A DNA stretch of 64,000 nt from Aporrectodea caliginosa (taxonomy: Eukaryota; Annelida; Clitellata; Crassiclitellata; Lumbricidae). The position numbers were made by a program, and so were the translations under genes. Position 1 is the first letter of the stretch. Every line of letters starts with the position of its first letter. Location of the stretch: positions 1,501,616 to 1,565,615 of the forward strand of contig JACEVL010000150.1 in NCBI GenBank assembly GCA_020284085.1, in the 5' to 3' direction. Shown here piece after piece: positions 11,851 through 63,182 of this stretch. The notes under the pieces were generated by a model. It ran no database searches. It had not been told where the DNA came from and saw nothing but the letters and a program-made list of their open reading frames with translations.

Positions 11851-12219
11851 ATCAGTGGTCATCTCGTGTTGATGCAGTCATTAAAGCACGTGGTGGACAT
11901 AATTTTATTGAGTATTTGTTTGACTGATGGTAAATTCACTCGAGATATTAATAATTATTGTTAGTACTAAGTGATTGTTTAGAATTGACATCTTAAGTTT
12001 CTGACTTTTGTTTTTTCTTGCAGTTTTATGACACGAAAATGGCACCTCGAATATTAATAGCATTATCTCAAAACGTCGTAAAAATATCTCGTAGATATTT
12101 TGGAGAATGATAAAATGGATAATTATCTTCAATCTGATATATTGGACAAGACGTTCAGATAAAAATTGTTCAAGTTGTGAGGCGTCAAAGTTGTTGCATT
12201 CCTATTGGCCCACCCTGTA

Positions 12220-12355
12220 TATTATAGGCATAAGGCGTAATGCTAATGGGAGGCCATTCCATACCATTGGGCTAACAACAGAGAAGGCACGATGCTGTAT
12301 AAAAGCAGTTCGCGCAAAGGGAACGAGGAGGAACTGATATACTGGAAACCAGGAA
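12220..12355 (-). mobile_element. L2/CR1-like LINE, right part (upstream half of the same fragment)
   Basis: On the minus strand the frame reads RAFSVVSPMVWNGLPLALR, the signature near the C-terminus of L2/CR1-type ORF2 proteins. In LINE orientation this precedes the 3'-terminal piece at 9346-9480. The two halves join across the mariner element at a single TA, so the mariner inserted into this LINE. Confidence 0.8.
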
Positions 12356-13010
12356 TTCAGTGGAAAGAAGCCATCTGAATCTCATATGCCATATGTGCCA
12401 CGTTGTTCAAAGGCATGACATAAGGCAAAGGTATGACGTTATGTCGTTGCAAAATATGCCATCCTGTTCAAAGTTTGACCCAAGGCATGCTGAACATGCT
12501 CTAACGTGCAATCTGTGATAAGCCACATTTTCCATCCAGCTAATTATAAAAACTGTCACTGAAGTCGCCTATGTCAAACATGACATCCACTAACATATAC
12601 TGCTAATCCAAATATGTCGTTCAATTTAAAGACGCATTCTAGAATATAGGGGCCCTATGCACCTTCCAAAGCAAGCAAAATATGCCGCCCAGTTAAAAGA
12701 TTCCATCCATGATATTTCGGATTTGCAAGTCAAATGTGCCATCCAGAGTATGTAAGATACTTTCATACTTAATATAGCGCCTTTGAAGTACACCACAAAA
12801 GCGCTGCACACATGGCTAAACAAGTATGCATCCAATTCGAATCGAATTCATTTACCACAGCACCGCTATTATAATGGTCCAGAATGCATCATACAGTATG
12901 TGGTGCAAAATGGTCTGTGATGCTCTTCATTCGCTAGAGGCGCCAGATTACTGGCATTTGGCAGACCGCAACAACATGTCCTTTTCAGGTAACTAGACAA
13001 AATTGGACAT
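12356..13010. other. Degenerate repeat-like sequence, no gene
   Basis: Recurring loosely similar blocks (ATGCCATC, TTCAAAG, AATATGCC, ATGACAT) suggest a strongly diverged tandem repeat. A short L2-like tail box (TTAATATAGCGCC, about 12769-12781) is present. No coding exon is seen. Confidence 0.35.
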
Positions 13011-13013
13011 GTA

Positions 13014-13100
13014 ATTGTAATTGTAATTGTAATTACGACGATTTATATAGCGTTGTCGGTAGCAAGCTACTTCTAGAACGCTTAACAAAACTGTCTACTG
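13014..13100 (-). mobile_element. L2-like LINE 3' end with AATTGT tail
   Basis: A TGTAAT/AATTGT microsatellite runs directly into the plus-strand box GATTTATATAGCG, the arrangement of a truncated minus-strand LINE 3' end. Confidence 0.5.
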
Positions 13101-13289
13101 TTAGCGCAAATGTTAGTGCTCGTGATTAACATGATGGTAGGAAAGTTGAATGAAGCTGGCAGGATCATGATCGACGACAGAGAGGTTGGTTCCGTGAACG
13201 AATTCTTTTACCCATACTTACCTTGGTAGCTTGAAAACAGCCATGGGCGTATTTAGGGGGTGGTTTTACTGGTTAAACCCTCCCCAAAC

Positions 13290-13474
13290 CAGTGGCTTAG
13301 CGAAGGGTTTCAGCGCCCATGGGCAAGAATTGATGGCTTCGCCCCTTTTTAATTTTCTTGTTGACTTTTAATGGTTCTTGTCATAGTACTGTGTACCACT
13401 GAAAGCTAATTTTGCGCGCCCCTTGTGCCGCACCCGGGGGCGGTTGCACCCTCTGCCCCCTCGTTACGCCACTG
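13290..13474. mobile_element. Short hAT MITE with 8-bp target duplication
   Basis: The 185-bp element begins CAGTGGCTTAGCGA and ends TCGTTACGCCACTG (imperfect inverted repeats), and CCCCAAAC is duplicated exactly at 13282-13289 and 13475-13482. Its outermost seven bases equal those of the hAT element at 10303-11850, so the two may belong to related families. Confidence 0.88.
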
Positions 13475-13499
13475 CCCCAAACAAGTCCATTACTGTTAT

Positions 13500-13650
13500 T
13501 ATTTATTAGCTTATTAGAACCGTCAGGGTTCTACAAGTCCCTCAAGTCTTTTTCTTTAGTCGTGGCTGGGCCGGGAGCGCTTATGAGTAGCTTCTTGAAG
13601 AGGCGCTATATAAATGCTCTGAATGAATGAATGAATGAATGAATGAATTA
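13500..13650 (+). mobile_element. L2-like LINE/SINE 3' end, plus strand, with (GAAT)n tail
   Basis: Sequence leads into GAGGCGCTATATAAATGC (13599-13616) followed by GAAT repeats (about 13619-13648), the same 3' box as the other LINE ends here but in plus orientation. Confidence 0.6.
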
Positions 13651-13740
13651 AACACCAAAAATGTCGAAAATTACGACCATTTCCAATGGAACCCCAGAAA
13701 ACTTAAACCCCCTCCGAAATTTTTATGGCTACGCCTCTGA

Positions 13741-14490
13741 TAGCAGCATACAGCAATTGTGACAGGGAAGCAAAGATACGCATTGGAAAGGCAAAATGCT
13801 GCGTTTGGGAAACTGGAAAAGATATCGAGGAACAACGTATGCAGTATGAAGACTAAGATTCGCCTGTATGATGCCATTGTTTTGAATATGCTGCTGAACG
13901 GATCTGAGACCTGGCCGATGACGGTGGCACACAAAAGAGACTGGAGGTGCCATGGCACATCATTGGTCATGGCTGAGGAGAATTCTGCATGTTTCATGAC
14001 GTGATAAAATACCGAATTAAGCCACAAGCGGAGTGCATGGACGAAAGAAGAGGATGTAGAGAACAATATTATCAGAAAGAGAAGAGTGAAATGGATGGGA
14101 CAGGTGGTTGGTATGGGCACGGATAGAAGAACCAATCAAGCGATGAGCTGGACCTCTGAGGGAAGAAGGAATAGGAGAGGACCACGGAAGATCTGGTCGG
14201 AGACCATCAGGGACGACTAGAGGTGATTGTGGATGCAGTGGGACAGGGCTGAAAGACTGGCAATGGAAGGAAACGAATTCATTCATTCATTACGAAGATT
14301 TATATAGCGCCCCTTCGAGGTTACATGCTCAGAAGCGCTTCCGACCCAACCCAGGCTGAAAAGGACAGTCTCATGAAGGCTGCTATGAAACGCATCTGAA
14401 TTAACCCTGACATAAGAATGGAGAAGATTCATTGCCCGATGTGCAGAACTGCATGGGAAGGACTAAGCACTAAGTTAAGACAAATGTGAA
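13741..14490 (+). pseudogene. RTE/CR1-like LINE reverse-transcriptase C-terminal fragment, decayed
   Basis: In the plus frame at 13759-14004 are residues such as AAFGKLEKISRNN and LYDAIVLNMLLNGSETWPMT, matching the post-RT region of non-LTR retrotransposon ORF2 proteins (the familiar ..KxRLYxAxVLxxLLYGxETW..). Further on, in shifted frames, are EGRRNRRGPRKIWSETIRDD and, after an insertion, a cysteine-containing C-terminus near 14425-14465 (KIHCPMCRTAWEG). Several frameshifts and stops show it is dead. The stretch 14274-14412 is a second LINE end inserted into it. Confidence 0.75.
14274..14412 (-). mobile_element. L2-like LINE 3' end inserted into the older LINE
   Basis: ATTC tail, then plus-strand TTTATATAGCGCCCC (14299-14313), then GCTCAGAAGCGCTTCCGACC and GGCTGAAAAGGACAGTC, the same family as at 9346-9480. 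It separates two parts of the LINE C-terminus at 13741-14490, so it is the younger insertion. Confidence 0.75.
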
Positions 14491-16025
14491 ATTGATCAGG
14501 AATAAGTCCACGCCGAATGCATTTAATACAGTCTCAGTCCATGCTAACGTCTGTGAACGATACTAAAAGTATCTTTCACCTTCAGAGTTTTACATTTTTA
14601 ACAGCGTGGAATCTGTGGCTTATTAGTGGAGATGTTAACAGCTATGGGCATTCAGAGCTCATTTAATGGTGAAAGTGTACCCTCGGTGACAGATATATAG
14701 TCTGACTCAACTGCAGACGATCTTATTAAATTTATTTGGAAAAGCTGTATCTTTTATGAGACATTATGAATCAATGGAGGGAAGATCTATGAGCATGAAC
14801 GAAATTAATGGGGATAGCGTGTCTTCAATGGGGGATATTCTGAACCAGAGGGTGAGGGAAAGGTTATACCCTTCCGATAAAAATGTCTACTTTCTAGCAC
14901 CCTCTGACACCCTTTATAGTTCAATGCCAATGGTCCTATATTCTGGTCTTAGTATGTATTATATATAAACAGGTGCACATATTATGTAATGGTAGAATAT
15001 ATGTATATACACACCTTATATATGAAGATATATATACGTACATAGATTCAAGAGATTCTAGTTAAATATATACATGCATAACATGTAATGCTATAGCATA
15101 CTACATAATTTTATCTAAATACAGATGTAATGTATACGCTGTGTATACATGTGTATACATATACACAATAAGTATATATACTGTAGGCAGAGATACATTT
15201 ATATAAACAAGTTTGCTAATGCAGAAACAGATCCTTTGCTGGGAATCTTTTGATGCCTCTGTCATTAGGAGCCCGGGGGCGTTAACTGGCCAAAGCTGCC
15301 CAAGCATTGGCTAATTAGGGGTTTGTAGAAGTTTAAGTACTCTACAGTTCGGTAACCACGGGCAGAAGAAGACAGTTCTCGGGGATACGATTCCTCGCTC
15401 ATCTGTCTGTAGGGGTCGTTTCCATGGTAAACTTGATGGTCATTTCGATGGTCAGACCTCCTTGACCACCGTGAGAGACGTCTTTGGTCGCTTGTGGCAA
15501 AAGTACTTTATATAGTCCTTACAAGTGTTCGCTTGTTATTTAAACGCAATATGTTGCGCTATTCTTGAGCGGCTGATGGGGAAAAGCAGTGAAAAGTCAC
15601 TGAAAACTAGACTAAATATTCAGTTTAGTCTCAGAGGTCCTTTCTACCTGTAGCTTCTTCTCCCTGGTTATCTGATCGGTCTGTCGGCTTACTTCTCTGT
15701 GTGTGTATCTGTCTAGGTTACTTTACTCTGTGTCTGTGTGCGTCACTGTCTGTCTGCCTGCGTGCCTGCCTGTCTCTATATCTGTTTGTCTATAATTTTG
15801 CGTCCTGCCTATTTGTCTGTCTGCCTGCCTGCTCGCCCGCCCGTCCGAGGGCCTGTTATACTATGTCTCTGTCTGTCTATAAGTTTGCTTCCTGCCTATC
15901 TGTGCGTCTGCCTTTCTGTCTGTCTTGCTGTCTGTTAGTATGTGTGTTCGTTTCTCTATCAACATGGCCTGGCAATCAACGTCTTTGATGAAGCAATGGG
16001 AGGGGATGCCCTATATATATAGTCG
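14491..16025. other. AT-rich and pyrimidine-rich non-coding stretch
   Basis: About 14940-15180 is rich in TATA/TGTATA dinucleotides. About 15640-15960 is a degenerate CTGT/CCTG tract. A short GC-richer block (15260-15300 and 15400-15500) separates them. No exon recognised. Confidence 0.4.
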
Positions 16026-17284
16026 TTGGTATTGAATCTTGAAGATCTTATCTCTCATCTCGTCACCCTTTACAAAACACCCGTCGCCCGGGGGCGCTGT
16101 GGTGTACGAGGAGGGGACCGAAGATTCACCCCTCGGTCAGCCGATTCGTCGCCACATGACAGCCCCATGACAAAGGAAAGCCAAGAGTTCCCTCTCTTAT
16201 TCAAATCGGTTCAGAATAATTCCAAAAAGAGCAGATTCGTCCTGAGCGAAGAAAGTCGAACCGAGCCAGGTATACCGAAGAGGTTTGGGGTGAGAAGCTT
16301 TGTATGGGGTAAACACACGAATGGGGTAAACTTGGATACACGCATTGGCGAGCCGCCGAGCCCGGATTATATTCTTTGTGGTCAACGGCGCAACGCGATG
16401 GGCGAGGGACGCTCTCAAGTTTTGTGGAGATGTCTACACTTGTGTGCCATATACCTTATAGCAATTCTAACAATTCAAGATAGTGTCATAAAGACTGGAG
16501 TTGGTTTTCAATTTGTTCATGAATGGATTGATAATAATTCAAGACATGAAACGATCAGATGTTTTCCAGCAGAATTATAATTATAAGACGACGTTCAAAG
16601 AAGGGCTTTTTCAATGCTAATTCCGGTTTTGAGATGGAAGAGCAGTATAGGAGAGAGTTGAGGAGAAGGAAAGAGCAGAGAACGAGAGAGGAGGAACAGC
16701 GAGGTGGAGGAGGAGAGATTGGCTGAAGAGATAGAAAGGGAAGATTGGAACTTGGAAGTAGAGGAAAGAAAAGAAGTTGATAAGGAGGAGGGAGATTTCT
16801 GCGCTTGGCTTTCGAGTGGCGCTTTAGAAGTTTGTAGTTTACGATTAATTCACGATTACGATGCAGTGAGATGTTGTAGAGCAAAGTTCACCTAGTTTAT
16901 GGCGGGCAACTGTTATACGTCAGCGTCAATTGGGTTCGAAGACGTTGACCTGACCCAAAAGCCTTCTTCACTTAAAGCAATGGTCGCGCGCCTTGCCTGA
17001 CTTACAGCTGGCCTTGCATGACCTGTAATGCGATACGTGGCCCATTTTCATTATCTATTCCGACAATACCGAAATTCCTTATTGTACCAACAACATCCGT
17101 CGAAATATGTCTGGAATGGCCGTTGAACCGTCTGCTTTAATAGTGGCAGAGCGGAGGCGTTATTGCTTTCAGTGCAGATCATTCCCACCACAGAGAAGTA
17201 CGTATTTAGGTCTATATGACCACATTTAGGCCTTTATTCCCCCCACCCCCAGCCGACAACCAGATGCGCAAAACATTTATTGCT
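16026..17284. other. Complex sequence with unrecognised open frames
   Basis: 16070-16430 is GC-richer than its surroundings and gives a 184-codon open frame (16026-16580) without recognisable domains, codon character or splice context. 16600-16780 is purine-rich. The rest is ordinary. I call no gene. Confidence 0.3.
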
Positions 17285-17405
17285 ATGATGTTATATATTT
17301 TTTTAAACTGTGTTTATTAGATGCCTGATGACTCTGTAGGCCTACAGTGTGCACCAAAGTGCGATTAGCAATTGGCTAATAAAGTATTATACTTACATAC
17401 TTACT
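17285..17405 (+). repeat. Dispersed repeat end (copy 1) with AATAAA and TACTTAC tail
   Basis: The sequence AAACTGTGTTTATTAGATG ... CACCAAAGTGCGATTAG ... AATTGGCTAATAAAG followed by TACTTAC-like units is repeated at 27735-27845. The layout (poly(A)-like signal, then short tandem tail) suggests the 3' end of a retroelement family distinct from the L2-like one. Confidence 0.7.
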
Positions 17406-18338
17406 CATGTAGCACATTCGCAGAACTTTTGAAATTCGTTGACATCGGACGATAATTATCGAATGATGTTTTATATAATATATAATTATATATATATATA
17501 TTTATATATTCGTTTAATAGTAAAAAAAACAGTTGACACACCGCGACTGGGATGTTGTCAATTTAAATTTACACGTTTTCGTATAGCGACCGTATGGCCT
17601 TGACCCTGCTCATTTTCAATGAATTGATCGGGTGAGATCCTTCACCACCGTTTGCCCTTTTTGAATGGGCGCCAAGCCATTAAAGGTCCCCGTGTACGGA
17701 CAATTGTAGCTTGCAATTGAACCCAAGTAGGCCCACTCCTGTGATGCATTGTCGGTAATTTATAAGCCAAAACTACCTACCAAAGAATTAGTTCTATAGT
17801 CTCAGGGAAGAAATTAGACATTTATATAGCGCCTGTGTTCAAACCTTGAAAGCGATGAAGCATCGTCTGTGTGAGCGAATGTCGGCGCTTTCCCAAATTA
17901 GTTTAAGTGGCCTTATAATGTGCAACTGTCAAACCCATCACCCGCATAAAATACTAATAATAATTGTAATATTATAGGCTAAACCAGATGCTAAGATTCT
18001 TATTTCTCACGTGCCAGATGAACCTGTAATAGGAACCTTGCTGTTTATCGATGGCCATGGTAAATATTCAGCCATAAGTATAGGGCCTATACGACGAAAC
18101 AGGAAACCGACTTAACTTTGGACTTTCTATGAATGTACATGCATTTTCGTGGACTCCGGGGTAAAACAATCTGGACGCTGTAAGTACCTCAAACGGGACA
18201 TAACAGTTTCATTTTTAAAAGCAGCGAACAACACGTTAAGTTCTTACCGTACCTATTGGGATAATCTTGCGAAGTTTATTGAAAGTTAACCCGAACCATG
18301 AACTCATGCATAAATTTATATAGGAGTTTATGCCCGAA
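17406..18338. other. No gene seen
   Basis: AT-rich patch at 17470-17515, then unique-looking sequence. A short L2-like tail box (TTTATATAGCGCC) lies at about 17820-17832. No coding exon recognised. Confidence 0.35.
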
Positions 18339-18684
18339 CAGTGGTGAACGATGGTGCAGTGGTTAGCGTGTTGGACTGTCAGTCGAGACGTCGGGTTCAA
18401 ATCCCCGGCAGAAATTCGGTTCGAGATATCTGCCCTGCCTGCGCCCCTAGCCAACTCAACTATACTGAGTACACTGACCGTACACTGTTGGTGGGAAGAT
18501 GAGACGTCGAGGGAGAGGACTGGCCATCCGCCCTCACATGCCGAGCTCAAGAAAACGAATTCGCTAGCACTTCATACCAATTGCTGCCTCACTGTTCTTC
18601 TTCTAACCCAAACCACGAACTCCTACATGTATCTAAATGTCTGTAGAAGTTCAAACCCCAACTCAGGACCGTCTTCGCCTACCC
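18339..18684 (+). mobile_element. tRNA-derived SINE, family 1 (copy a)
   Basis: A-box-like TGGTGCAGTGGTTAGCGTG and B-box GGTTCAAATCC (18394-18404) form a tRNA-like head. The body carries the family blocks GAGTACACTGACCGTACACTG, GAAGATGAGACG, GGCCATCCGCCC and TTCATACC, also present near 33.4, 35.0, 39.0 and 63.2 kb. The end of the copy at the TTAA of the fold-back element is approximate. Confidence 0.8.
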
Positions 18685-18688
18685 TTAA

Positions 18689-19561
18689 AGGCCAAGGTTT
18701 TAGGTTTGGCGGTTTCCCTCGTAGAATGAAGTGACCAACGACTGTAGGCGGTTCAAGTAAGCATCTGTCGGCCAATGGGCGTTGATTTCATTTTGGGCAG
18801 ACTAGACCCGACAGGGCATACCCCGTACAGGCCCTACCTCGATCAATTGACCACTTGTATATATATAACCGAGCTGTGGGTCGAATAATTTGTGTATACG
18901 AAAGCCAGCTAAGCTGGCTAGAGGTCATACCTGTACTTCTAGAATGTATACAAGTTGTTCCAATTATCCAAATTTACCCCCCATCCACTCATATTACTAT
19001 GGAGTTCATTGCTATGAAGATACTTACAGGGTTGAGAAACAAGTCTGTAGTTTCTATATGCGATTAGATTGCCATGAACAAATACGAACTTACTATTGTG
19101 GTAGATGGCGATCAAGAGGAAGCCATACGGGCATTTTTTGCTCACAACAACTGGAATTTTGAAAAAATTGGTAATTATGAAGACGATGCGTATATATATA
19201 TATATATATACGCATCATATATATATACGCATCGTATATATATATATACGCATCGTATATATATATATATATATATATATATACGCATAAATTTGGATAA
19301 TTGGAACAACTTGTATACATTCTAGAAGTACAGGTATGACCTCTAGCCACGTATACACAAATTATTCGACCCACAGCTCGGTTATATATATACAAGTGGT
19401 CAATTGATCGAGGTAGGGCCTGTACGGGGTATGCCCTGTCGGGTCTAGTCTGCCCAAAATGAAATCAACGCCCATTGGCCGACAGATGCTTACTTGAACC
19501 GCCTACAGTCGTTGGTCACTTCATTCTACGAGGGAAACCGCCAAACCTAAAACCTTGGCCT
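18689..19561. mobile_element. TTAA-flanked fold-back element with 280-290 bp inverted arms
   Basis: Arms 18689-18976 and 19288-19561 are almost exact reverse complements. The main difference is a 14-bp block in the left arm (AAAGCCAGCTAAGC, near 18900) absent from the right. The ends read AGGCCAAGG...CCTTGGCCT and each is flanked by TTAA (18685-18688 and 19562-19565), the piggyBac-type target duplication. The 311-bp loop ends in TA-rich sequence with repeated ATACGCATC. No transposase is present. It should fold into a very long hairpin as RNA or single-stranded DNA. Confidence 0.85.
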
Positions 19562-19565
19562 TTAA

Positions 19566-19850
19566 CCTCTCACCTCTCCCCACCCGTCCCAATCACCCCA
19601 TTTGCGCCGGTGCGTAATCGGATAACCCTCATCGGCCCTGTAATGTGATCGGCCTTCGGGGGTGCTCCTCTCCGTCGACGGATGGTCCCCTAAGGGAGCG
19701 CCTGGCGCTGTGTGTCCAAAGCAGCCAGGGTTAATTCGACGGGGCCCGGCGTGACGCCACGCTGTCCCGCGTCGTTAAGACCATCCTCCGCTCAGCCACA
19801 AAGAAACCGTTATCAATAAAATAATTAAAAAAGAAAGAACGAACGAAAAA
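19566..19850. other. GC-rich unassigned sequence right of the fold-back element
   Basis: About 250 bp with a GC-rich, repeat-end-like character ending in AATAAAATAATTAAAAAAG. It probably belongs with the C-rich sequence left of 18685, since the element splits CCC|TTAA|CCT. It may be the 3' part of a retroelement. No reading frame. Confidence 0.35.
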
Positions 19851-19857
19851 GACAAGG

Positions 19858-20000
19858 AGGATGAGGAGGAGGAGGAGGAGGAGAAAAAAGAAAAAGAAGA
19901 AGAAGAAGAAGAAGAAGAAGAAGAAGATGATGATGATGATGATGATGATGATGACGACGACGACGACGATGATGATGATGACGACGACGACGACGACGAC

Positions 20001-20080
<80 letters not shown>

Positions 20081-20085
20081 CGATA
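19858..20085. repeat. Triplet array of GAG, GAA, GAT and GAC blocks
   Basis: Successive homogeneous blocks of GAG, AAG/GAA, GAT, GAC, GAT, GAC and a final long GAT run. Each block differs by a single third-position change, consistent with spread of point variants by slippage. The 82-codon frame over it is not a gene. Confidence 0.95.
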
Positions 20086-20098
20086 AAGGAGATCAGAT

Positions 20099-20240
20099 CC
20101 TTAAGGTAAGGTAAGATAAATTAGGTGAGGCAAAGTATAACGTAAAGTATAGTAAATATATAATAATTTAAGATAAGGTAAGGTAATGTGAGTAAAGGTA
20201 ATACGAGGTAAGGTAAGGTTCGGTAAGAGAGTTAAGTCCG
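20099..20240 (+). repeat. Degenerate AAGGT pentanucleotide array
   Basis: Clustered AAGGTAAGGTAAG and related units about 0.9 kb upstream of the FN3 gene start codon. On the plus strand these resemble 5' splice-site cores (GGTAAG). Confidence 0.75.
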
Positions 20241-20284
20241 ACTACTCTAAGAACTGGACAAGAGTGCTATATAAATATAACGCA

Positions 20285-21102
20285 GCGTTATTTTCAAGAA
20301 GAGCAGCCACTCCGCGACCCGGATAAACTCTAAGCCCTGTGCTGCTTGTGCATTACTTTAATTGGCCACGGAGGCTCATCCGTGCAAATCCTCTGATTTT
20401 TCTCACGTCTGAACGCGGCCGTCTTCTTTGTAGTCCCGAGGAAAACGATCGTTTGCGCCGCTAGTTTAACGTCTTATCGAAAATCGACACTTGAAGAGGA
20501 GCGGAGCGTGCGAGGACGGAGACCTAAAAGTCACACGTTACTTAAGGGTCGAGACTTGGCGCGTCGTTCGCTCTAAATGCTACAGAGTAAAGACCCGATG
20601 CTGCGGTTGTGTGCGCCCGAAGCCGGCTGTTCCAATTGGTCGTCGTGGCACGAATAGTCGTCCAATCAGAGCACGGAACGAGTCTGGCACATCGGAGATC
20701 GATGAGATAAGATTAAAAGCAGCTCTGAGGAGTCTATGAAGTAATCCGGTCGAAAGCGGGATAGGAAACGAAGCGAATTGGTCGGGACTATTCACAGCGC
20801 AATTGTTCAACCACAGGCTCTCGGCTAATGGACATTATTCGCTGAAGAATGGCGCCCAGGTAACTGTCTGTTAGGCAGCGTAGGCTGGTACTGAATAGCC
20901 TTATGAATTCTCCGGATATTTGAATGGAGTTGGCGTCAAGATGTTAGGCACCACAAAGCGACAGAAAAGCCTCGGACTAACAAGGAAACTCGAAGCTACT
21001 AACATACTACACGAGGACAGATTTGACACGTAAAATCGAGTGCGCATTTTATAGTTTTTATCGTAGAAGATTCTTGAAAAAGCCGAATTTAATCACCGAA
21101 AC
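20285..21102 (+). promoter_or_regulatory. Probable promoter and 5' UTR region of the FN3 gene
   Basis: This is a repeat-free, CpG-richer island immediately upstream of the signal-peptide exon. It holds CCAAT-type motifs in both orientations (CCAATTGG near 20630 and CCAATCAG near 20661) and a TATA-like TTTTATAG about 55 bp upstream of the ATG. The transcription start cannot be fixed from sequence. A 5' UTR anywhere from tens to several hundred bases is possible. The 82-codon open frame at 20491-20739 has no recognisable feature and I treat it as chance. Confidence 0.45.
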
Positions 21103-62225
<41,123 letters not shown>

Positions 62226-62620
62226 CGCCATCGCAGCAAGCCTTTCTAATTTGCCAATTTCAGTGCTCTTTATAAAGCGCAGTGGTGTCTGATTAGAGTG
62301 GAAACTGTGGACGACGTGGCTAGAATGCTCATAGATGTATATAGTTCGGTTGAACGATAGTTAGTGTGACTTAATCGTCGGTGGCAGATTTACTGCTATT
62401 GTGTTCGACTTTCTTTGTGTGATGATGTCTTCGGGACTTCAATCCCAGTGCGCTACTACCAAAAACGGACATTTACTTTTCAAGGGAGCTTGCGTGGTTG
62501 TTGAATTGCTGTTATCGTGTTTGCGCTACAGCCGACAAATCCTTCAACCCTAACCAGAACCAAACCTCCGAGGACTAGTATTGAACGAGGTATGTAATAA
62601 ACGAGGAATTGTACCCTTCC
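62226..62620 (+). terminator. 3' UTR with candidate poly(A) signal
   Basis: AATAAA at 62596-62601 lies 371 bp after the stop and is the first perfect signal. Cleavage would be expected about 10-30 bp later. Confidence 0.5.
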
Positions 62621-63182
62621 TTTCTATCGAGACAAGAGAATCTATCCACTTTTCTAAACAGCCAGACTCTTCGAAACTATTGTTACAAATGTGATTACTT
62701 GCAAACCACACTGACTATAATACGGACCATCACAAAGTAAAGCGCTATATAAATTAATAGACACAAGCGCGCTTTTAGGGTTTATATCACGGAGCCACTT
62801 TAAGAGAGAACGGTTTGGCGTGCACCCCAAAATCGTCTACACGCGTGTATCTGGAACAATGATGGACTTTGTGGTCACGTCTGAGTTTATCCTGAATCCG
62901 ATAACGAATCGGTTGAGTTACTTGAATCTGTTCAGCCGTCAAACATCGATGGCACTCACAGACACTTTTACTAATTTTGTTGTTTTCTACTGATATTGTT
63001 TTTAATAATATTGTTTCTACGTGTACAAAGGCGAATTTCACAGCTGCAACTGTATTCTCTGTGTGGCTAAGACTTACATCTACTTCCGCCAACTTAACAG
63101 CTGTCAAACACCGCATAACGCTTAATTACAGAATTATGCCTGGACAAATGAAACCTTAGTATACTGAACGAATCTATTTAGA
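62621..63182. other. Downstream region, no gene seen
   Basis: A short retroelement 3' box (AAAGCGCTATATAAATTAATAG, about 62739-62760) and unique-looking sequence. Confidence 0.4.

Larger units (their letters stand above)
9676..11927 (+). pseudogene. Mariner-type transposase pseudogene, internally deleted and interrupted
   Basis: The frame opens with ATG at 9676. Residues 1-75 look like the N-terminal DNA-binding part, with the basic GRKRSARTAAN motif. The frame then jumps to the central RNase-H-like core: the second catalytic Asp is D126 (FQQDGAPAH) and the third is D164 (SPDLNPVDYSIWG), with 37 residues between them (DD37D). The segment that should hold the first catalytic Asp is missing between about residues 78 and 84, an in-frame deletion of perhaps 100 or more codons compared with full-length relatives. 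After the codon ending at 10302 the frame is broken by the hAT element. The last 22 codons and the stop lie at 11859-11927 past the duplicated target site. Without the first Asp the protein cannot be an active transposase. Confidence 0.9.
9481..12217 (+). mobile_element. Mariner-like (DD37D) DNA transposon, interrupted
   Basis: The 2737-bp element has terminal inverted repeats beginning CAGGGTGGGCCAATAGG that remain alignable for about 105 bp (9481-9585 against 12113-12217). A TA dinucleotide flanks each end (9479-9480 and 12218-12219), the Tc1/mariner target duplication. It carries a defective transposase gene (9676-11927) and a later hAT-type insertion (10303-11850). It sits inside an older LINE fragment whose halves flank it. 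Confidence 0.93.

Noticed and set aside
16026..16580. 184-codon frame
   Set aside because: No domain, atypical composition, no splice signals that I can connect. Described only as an unassigned region.
18685..19565. Assembly artefact (palindromic read) as explanation of the inverted arms
   Set aside because: Not fully excluded, but symmetrical ends, TTAA on both sides, a seamless empty site and a non-palindromic 311-bp loop fit a transposon better.
20491..20739. 82-codon frame upstream of the FN3 gene
   Set aside because: Lies in the presumed promoter/5' UTR region, has no recognisable domain and no splice phase to exon 1. Probably chance in GC-rich DNA.
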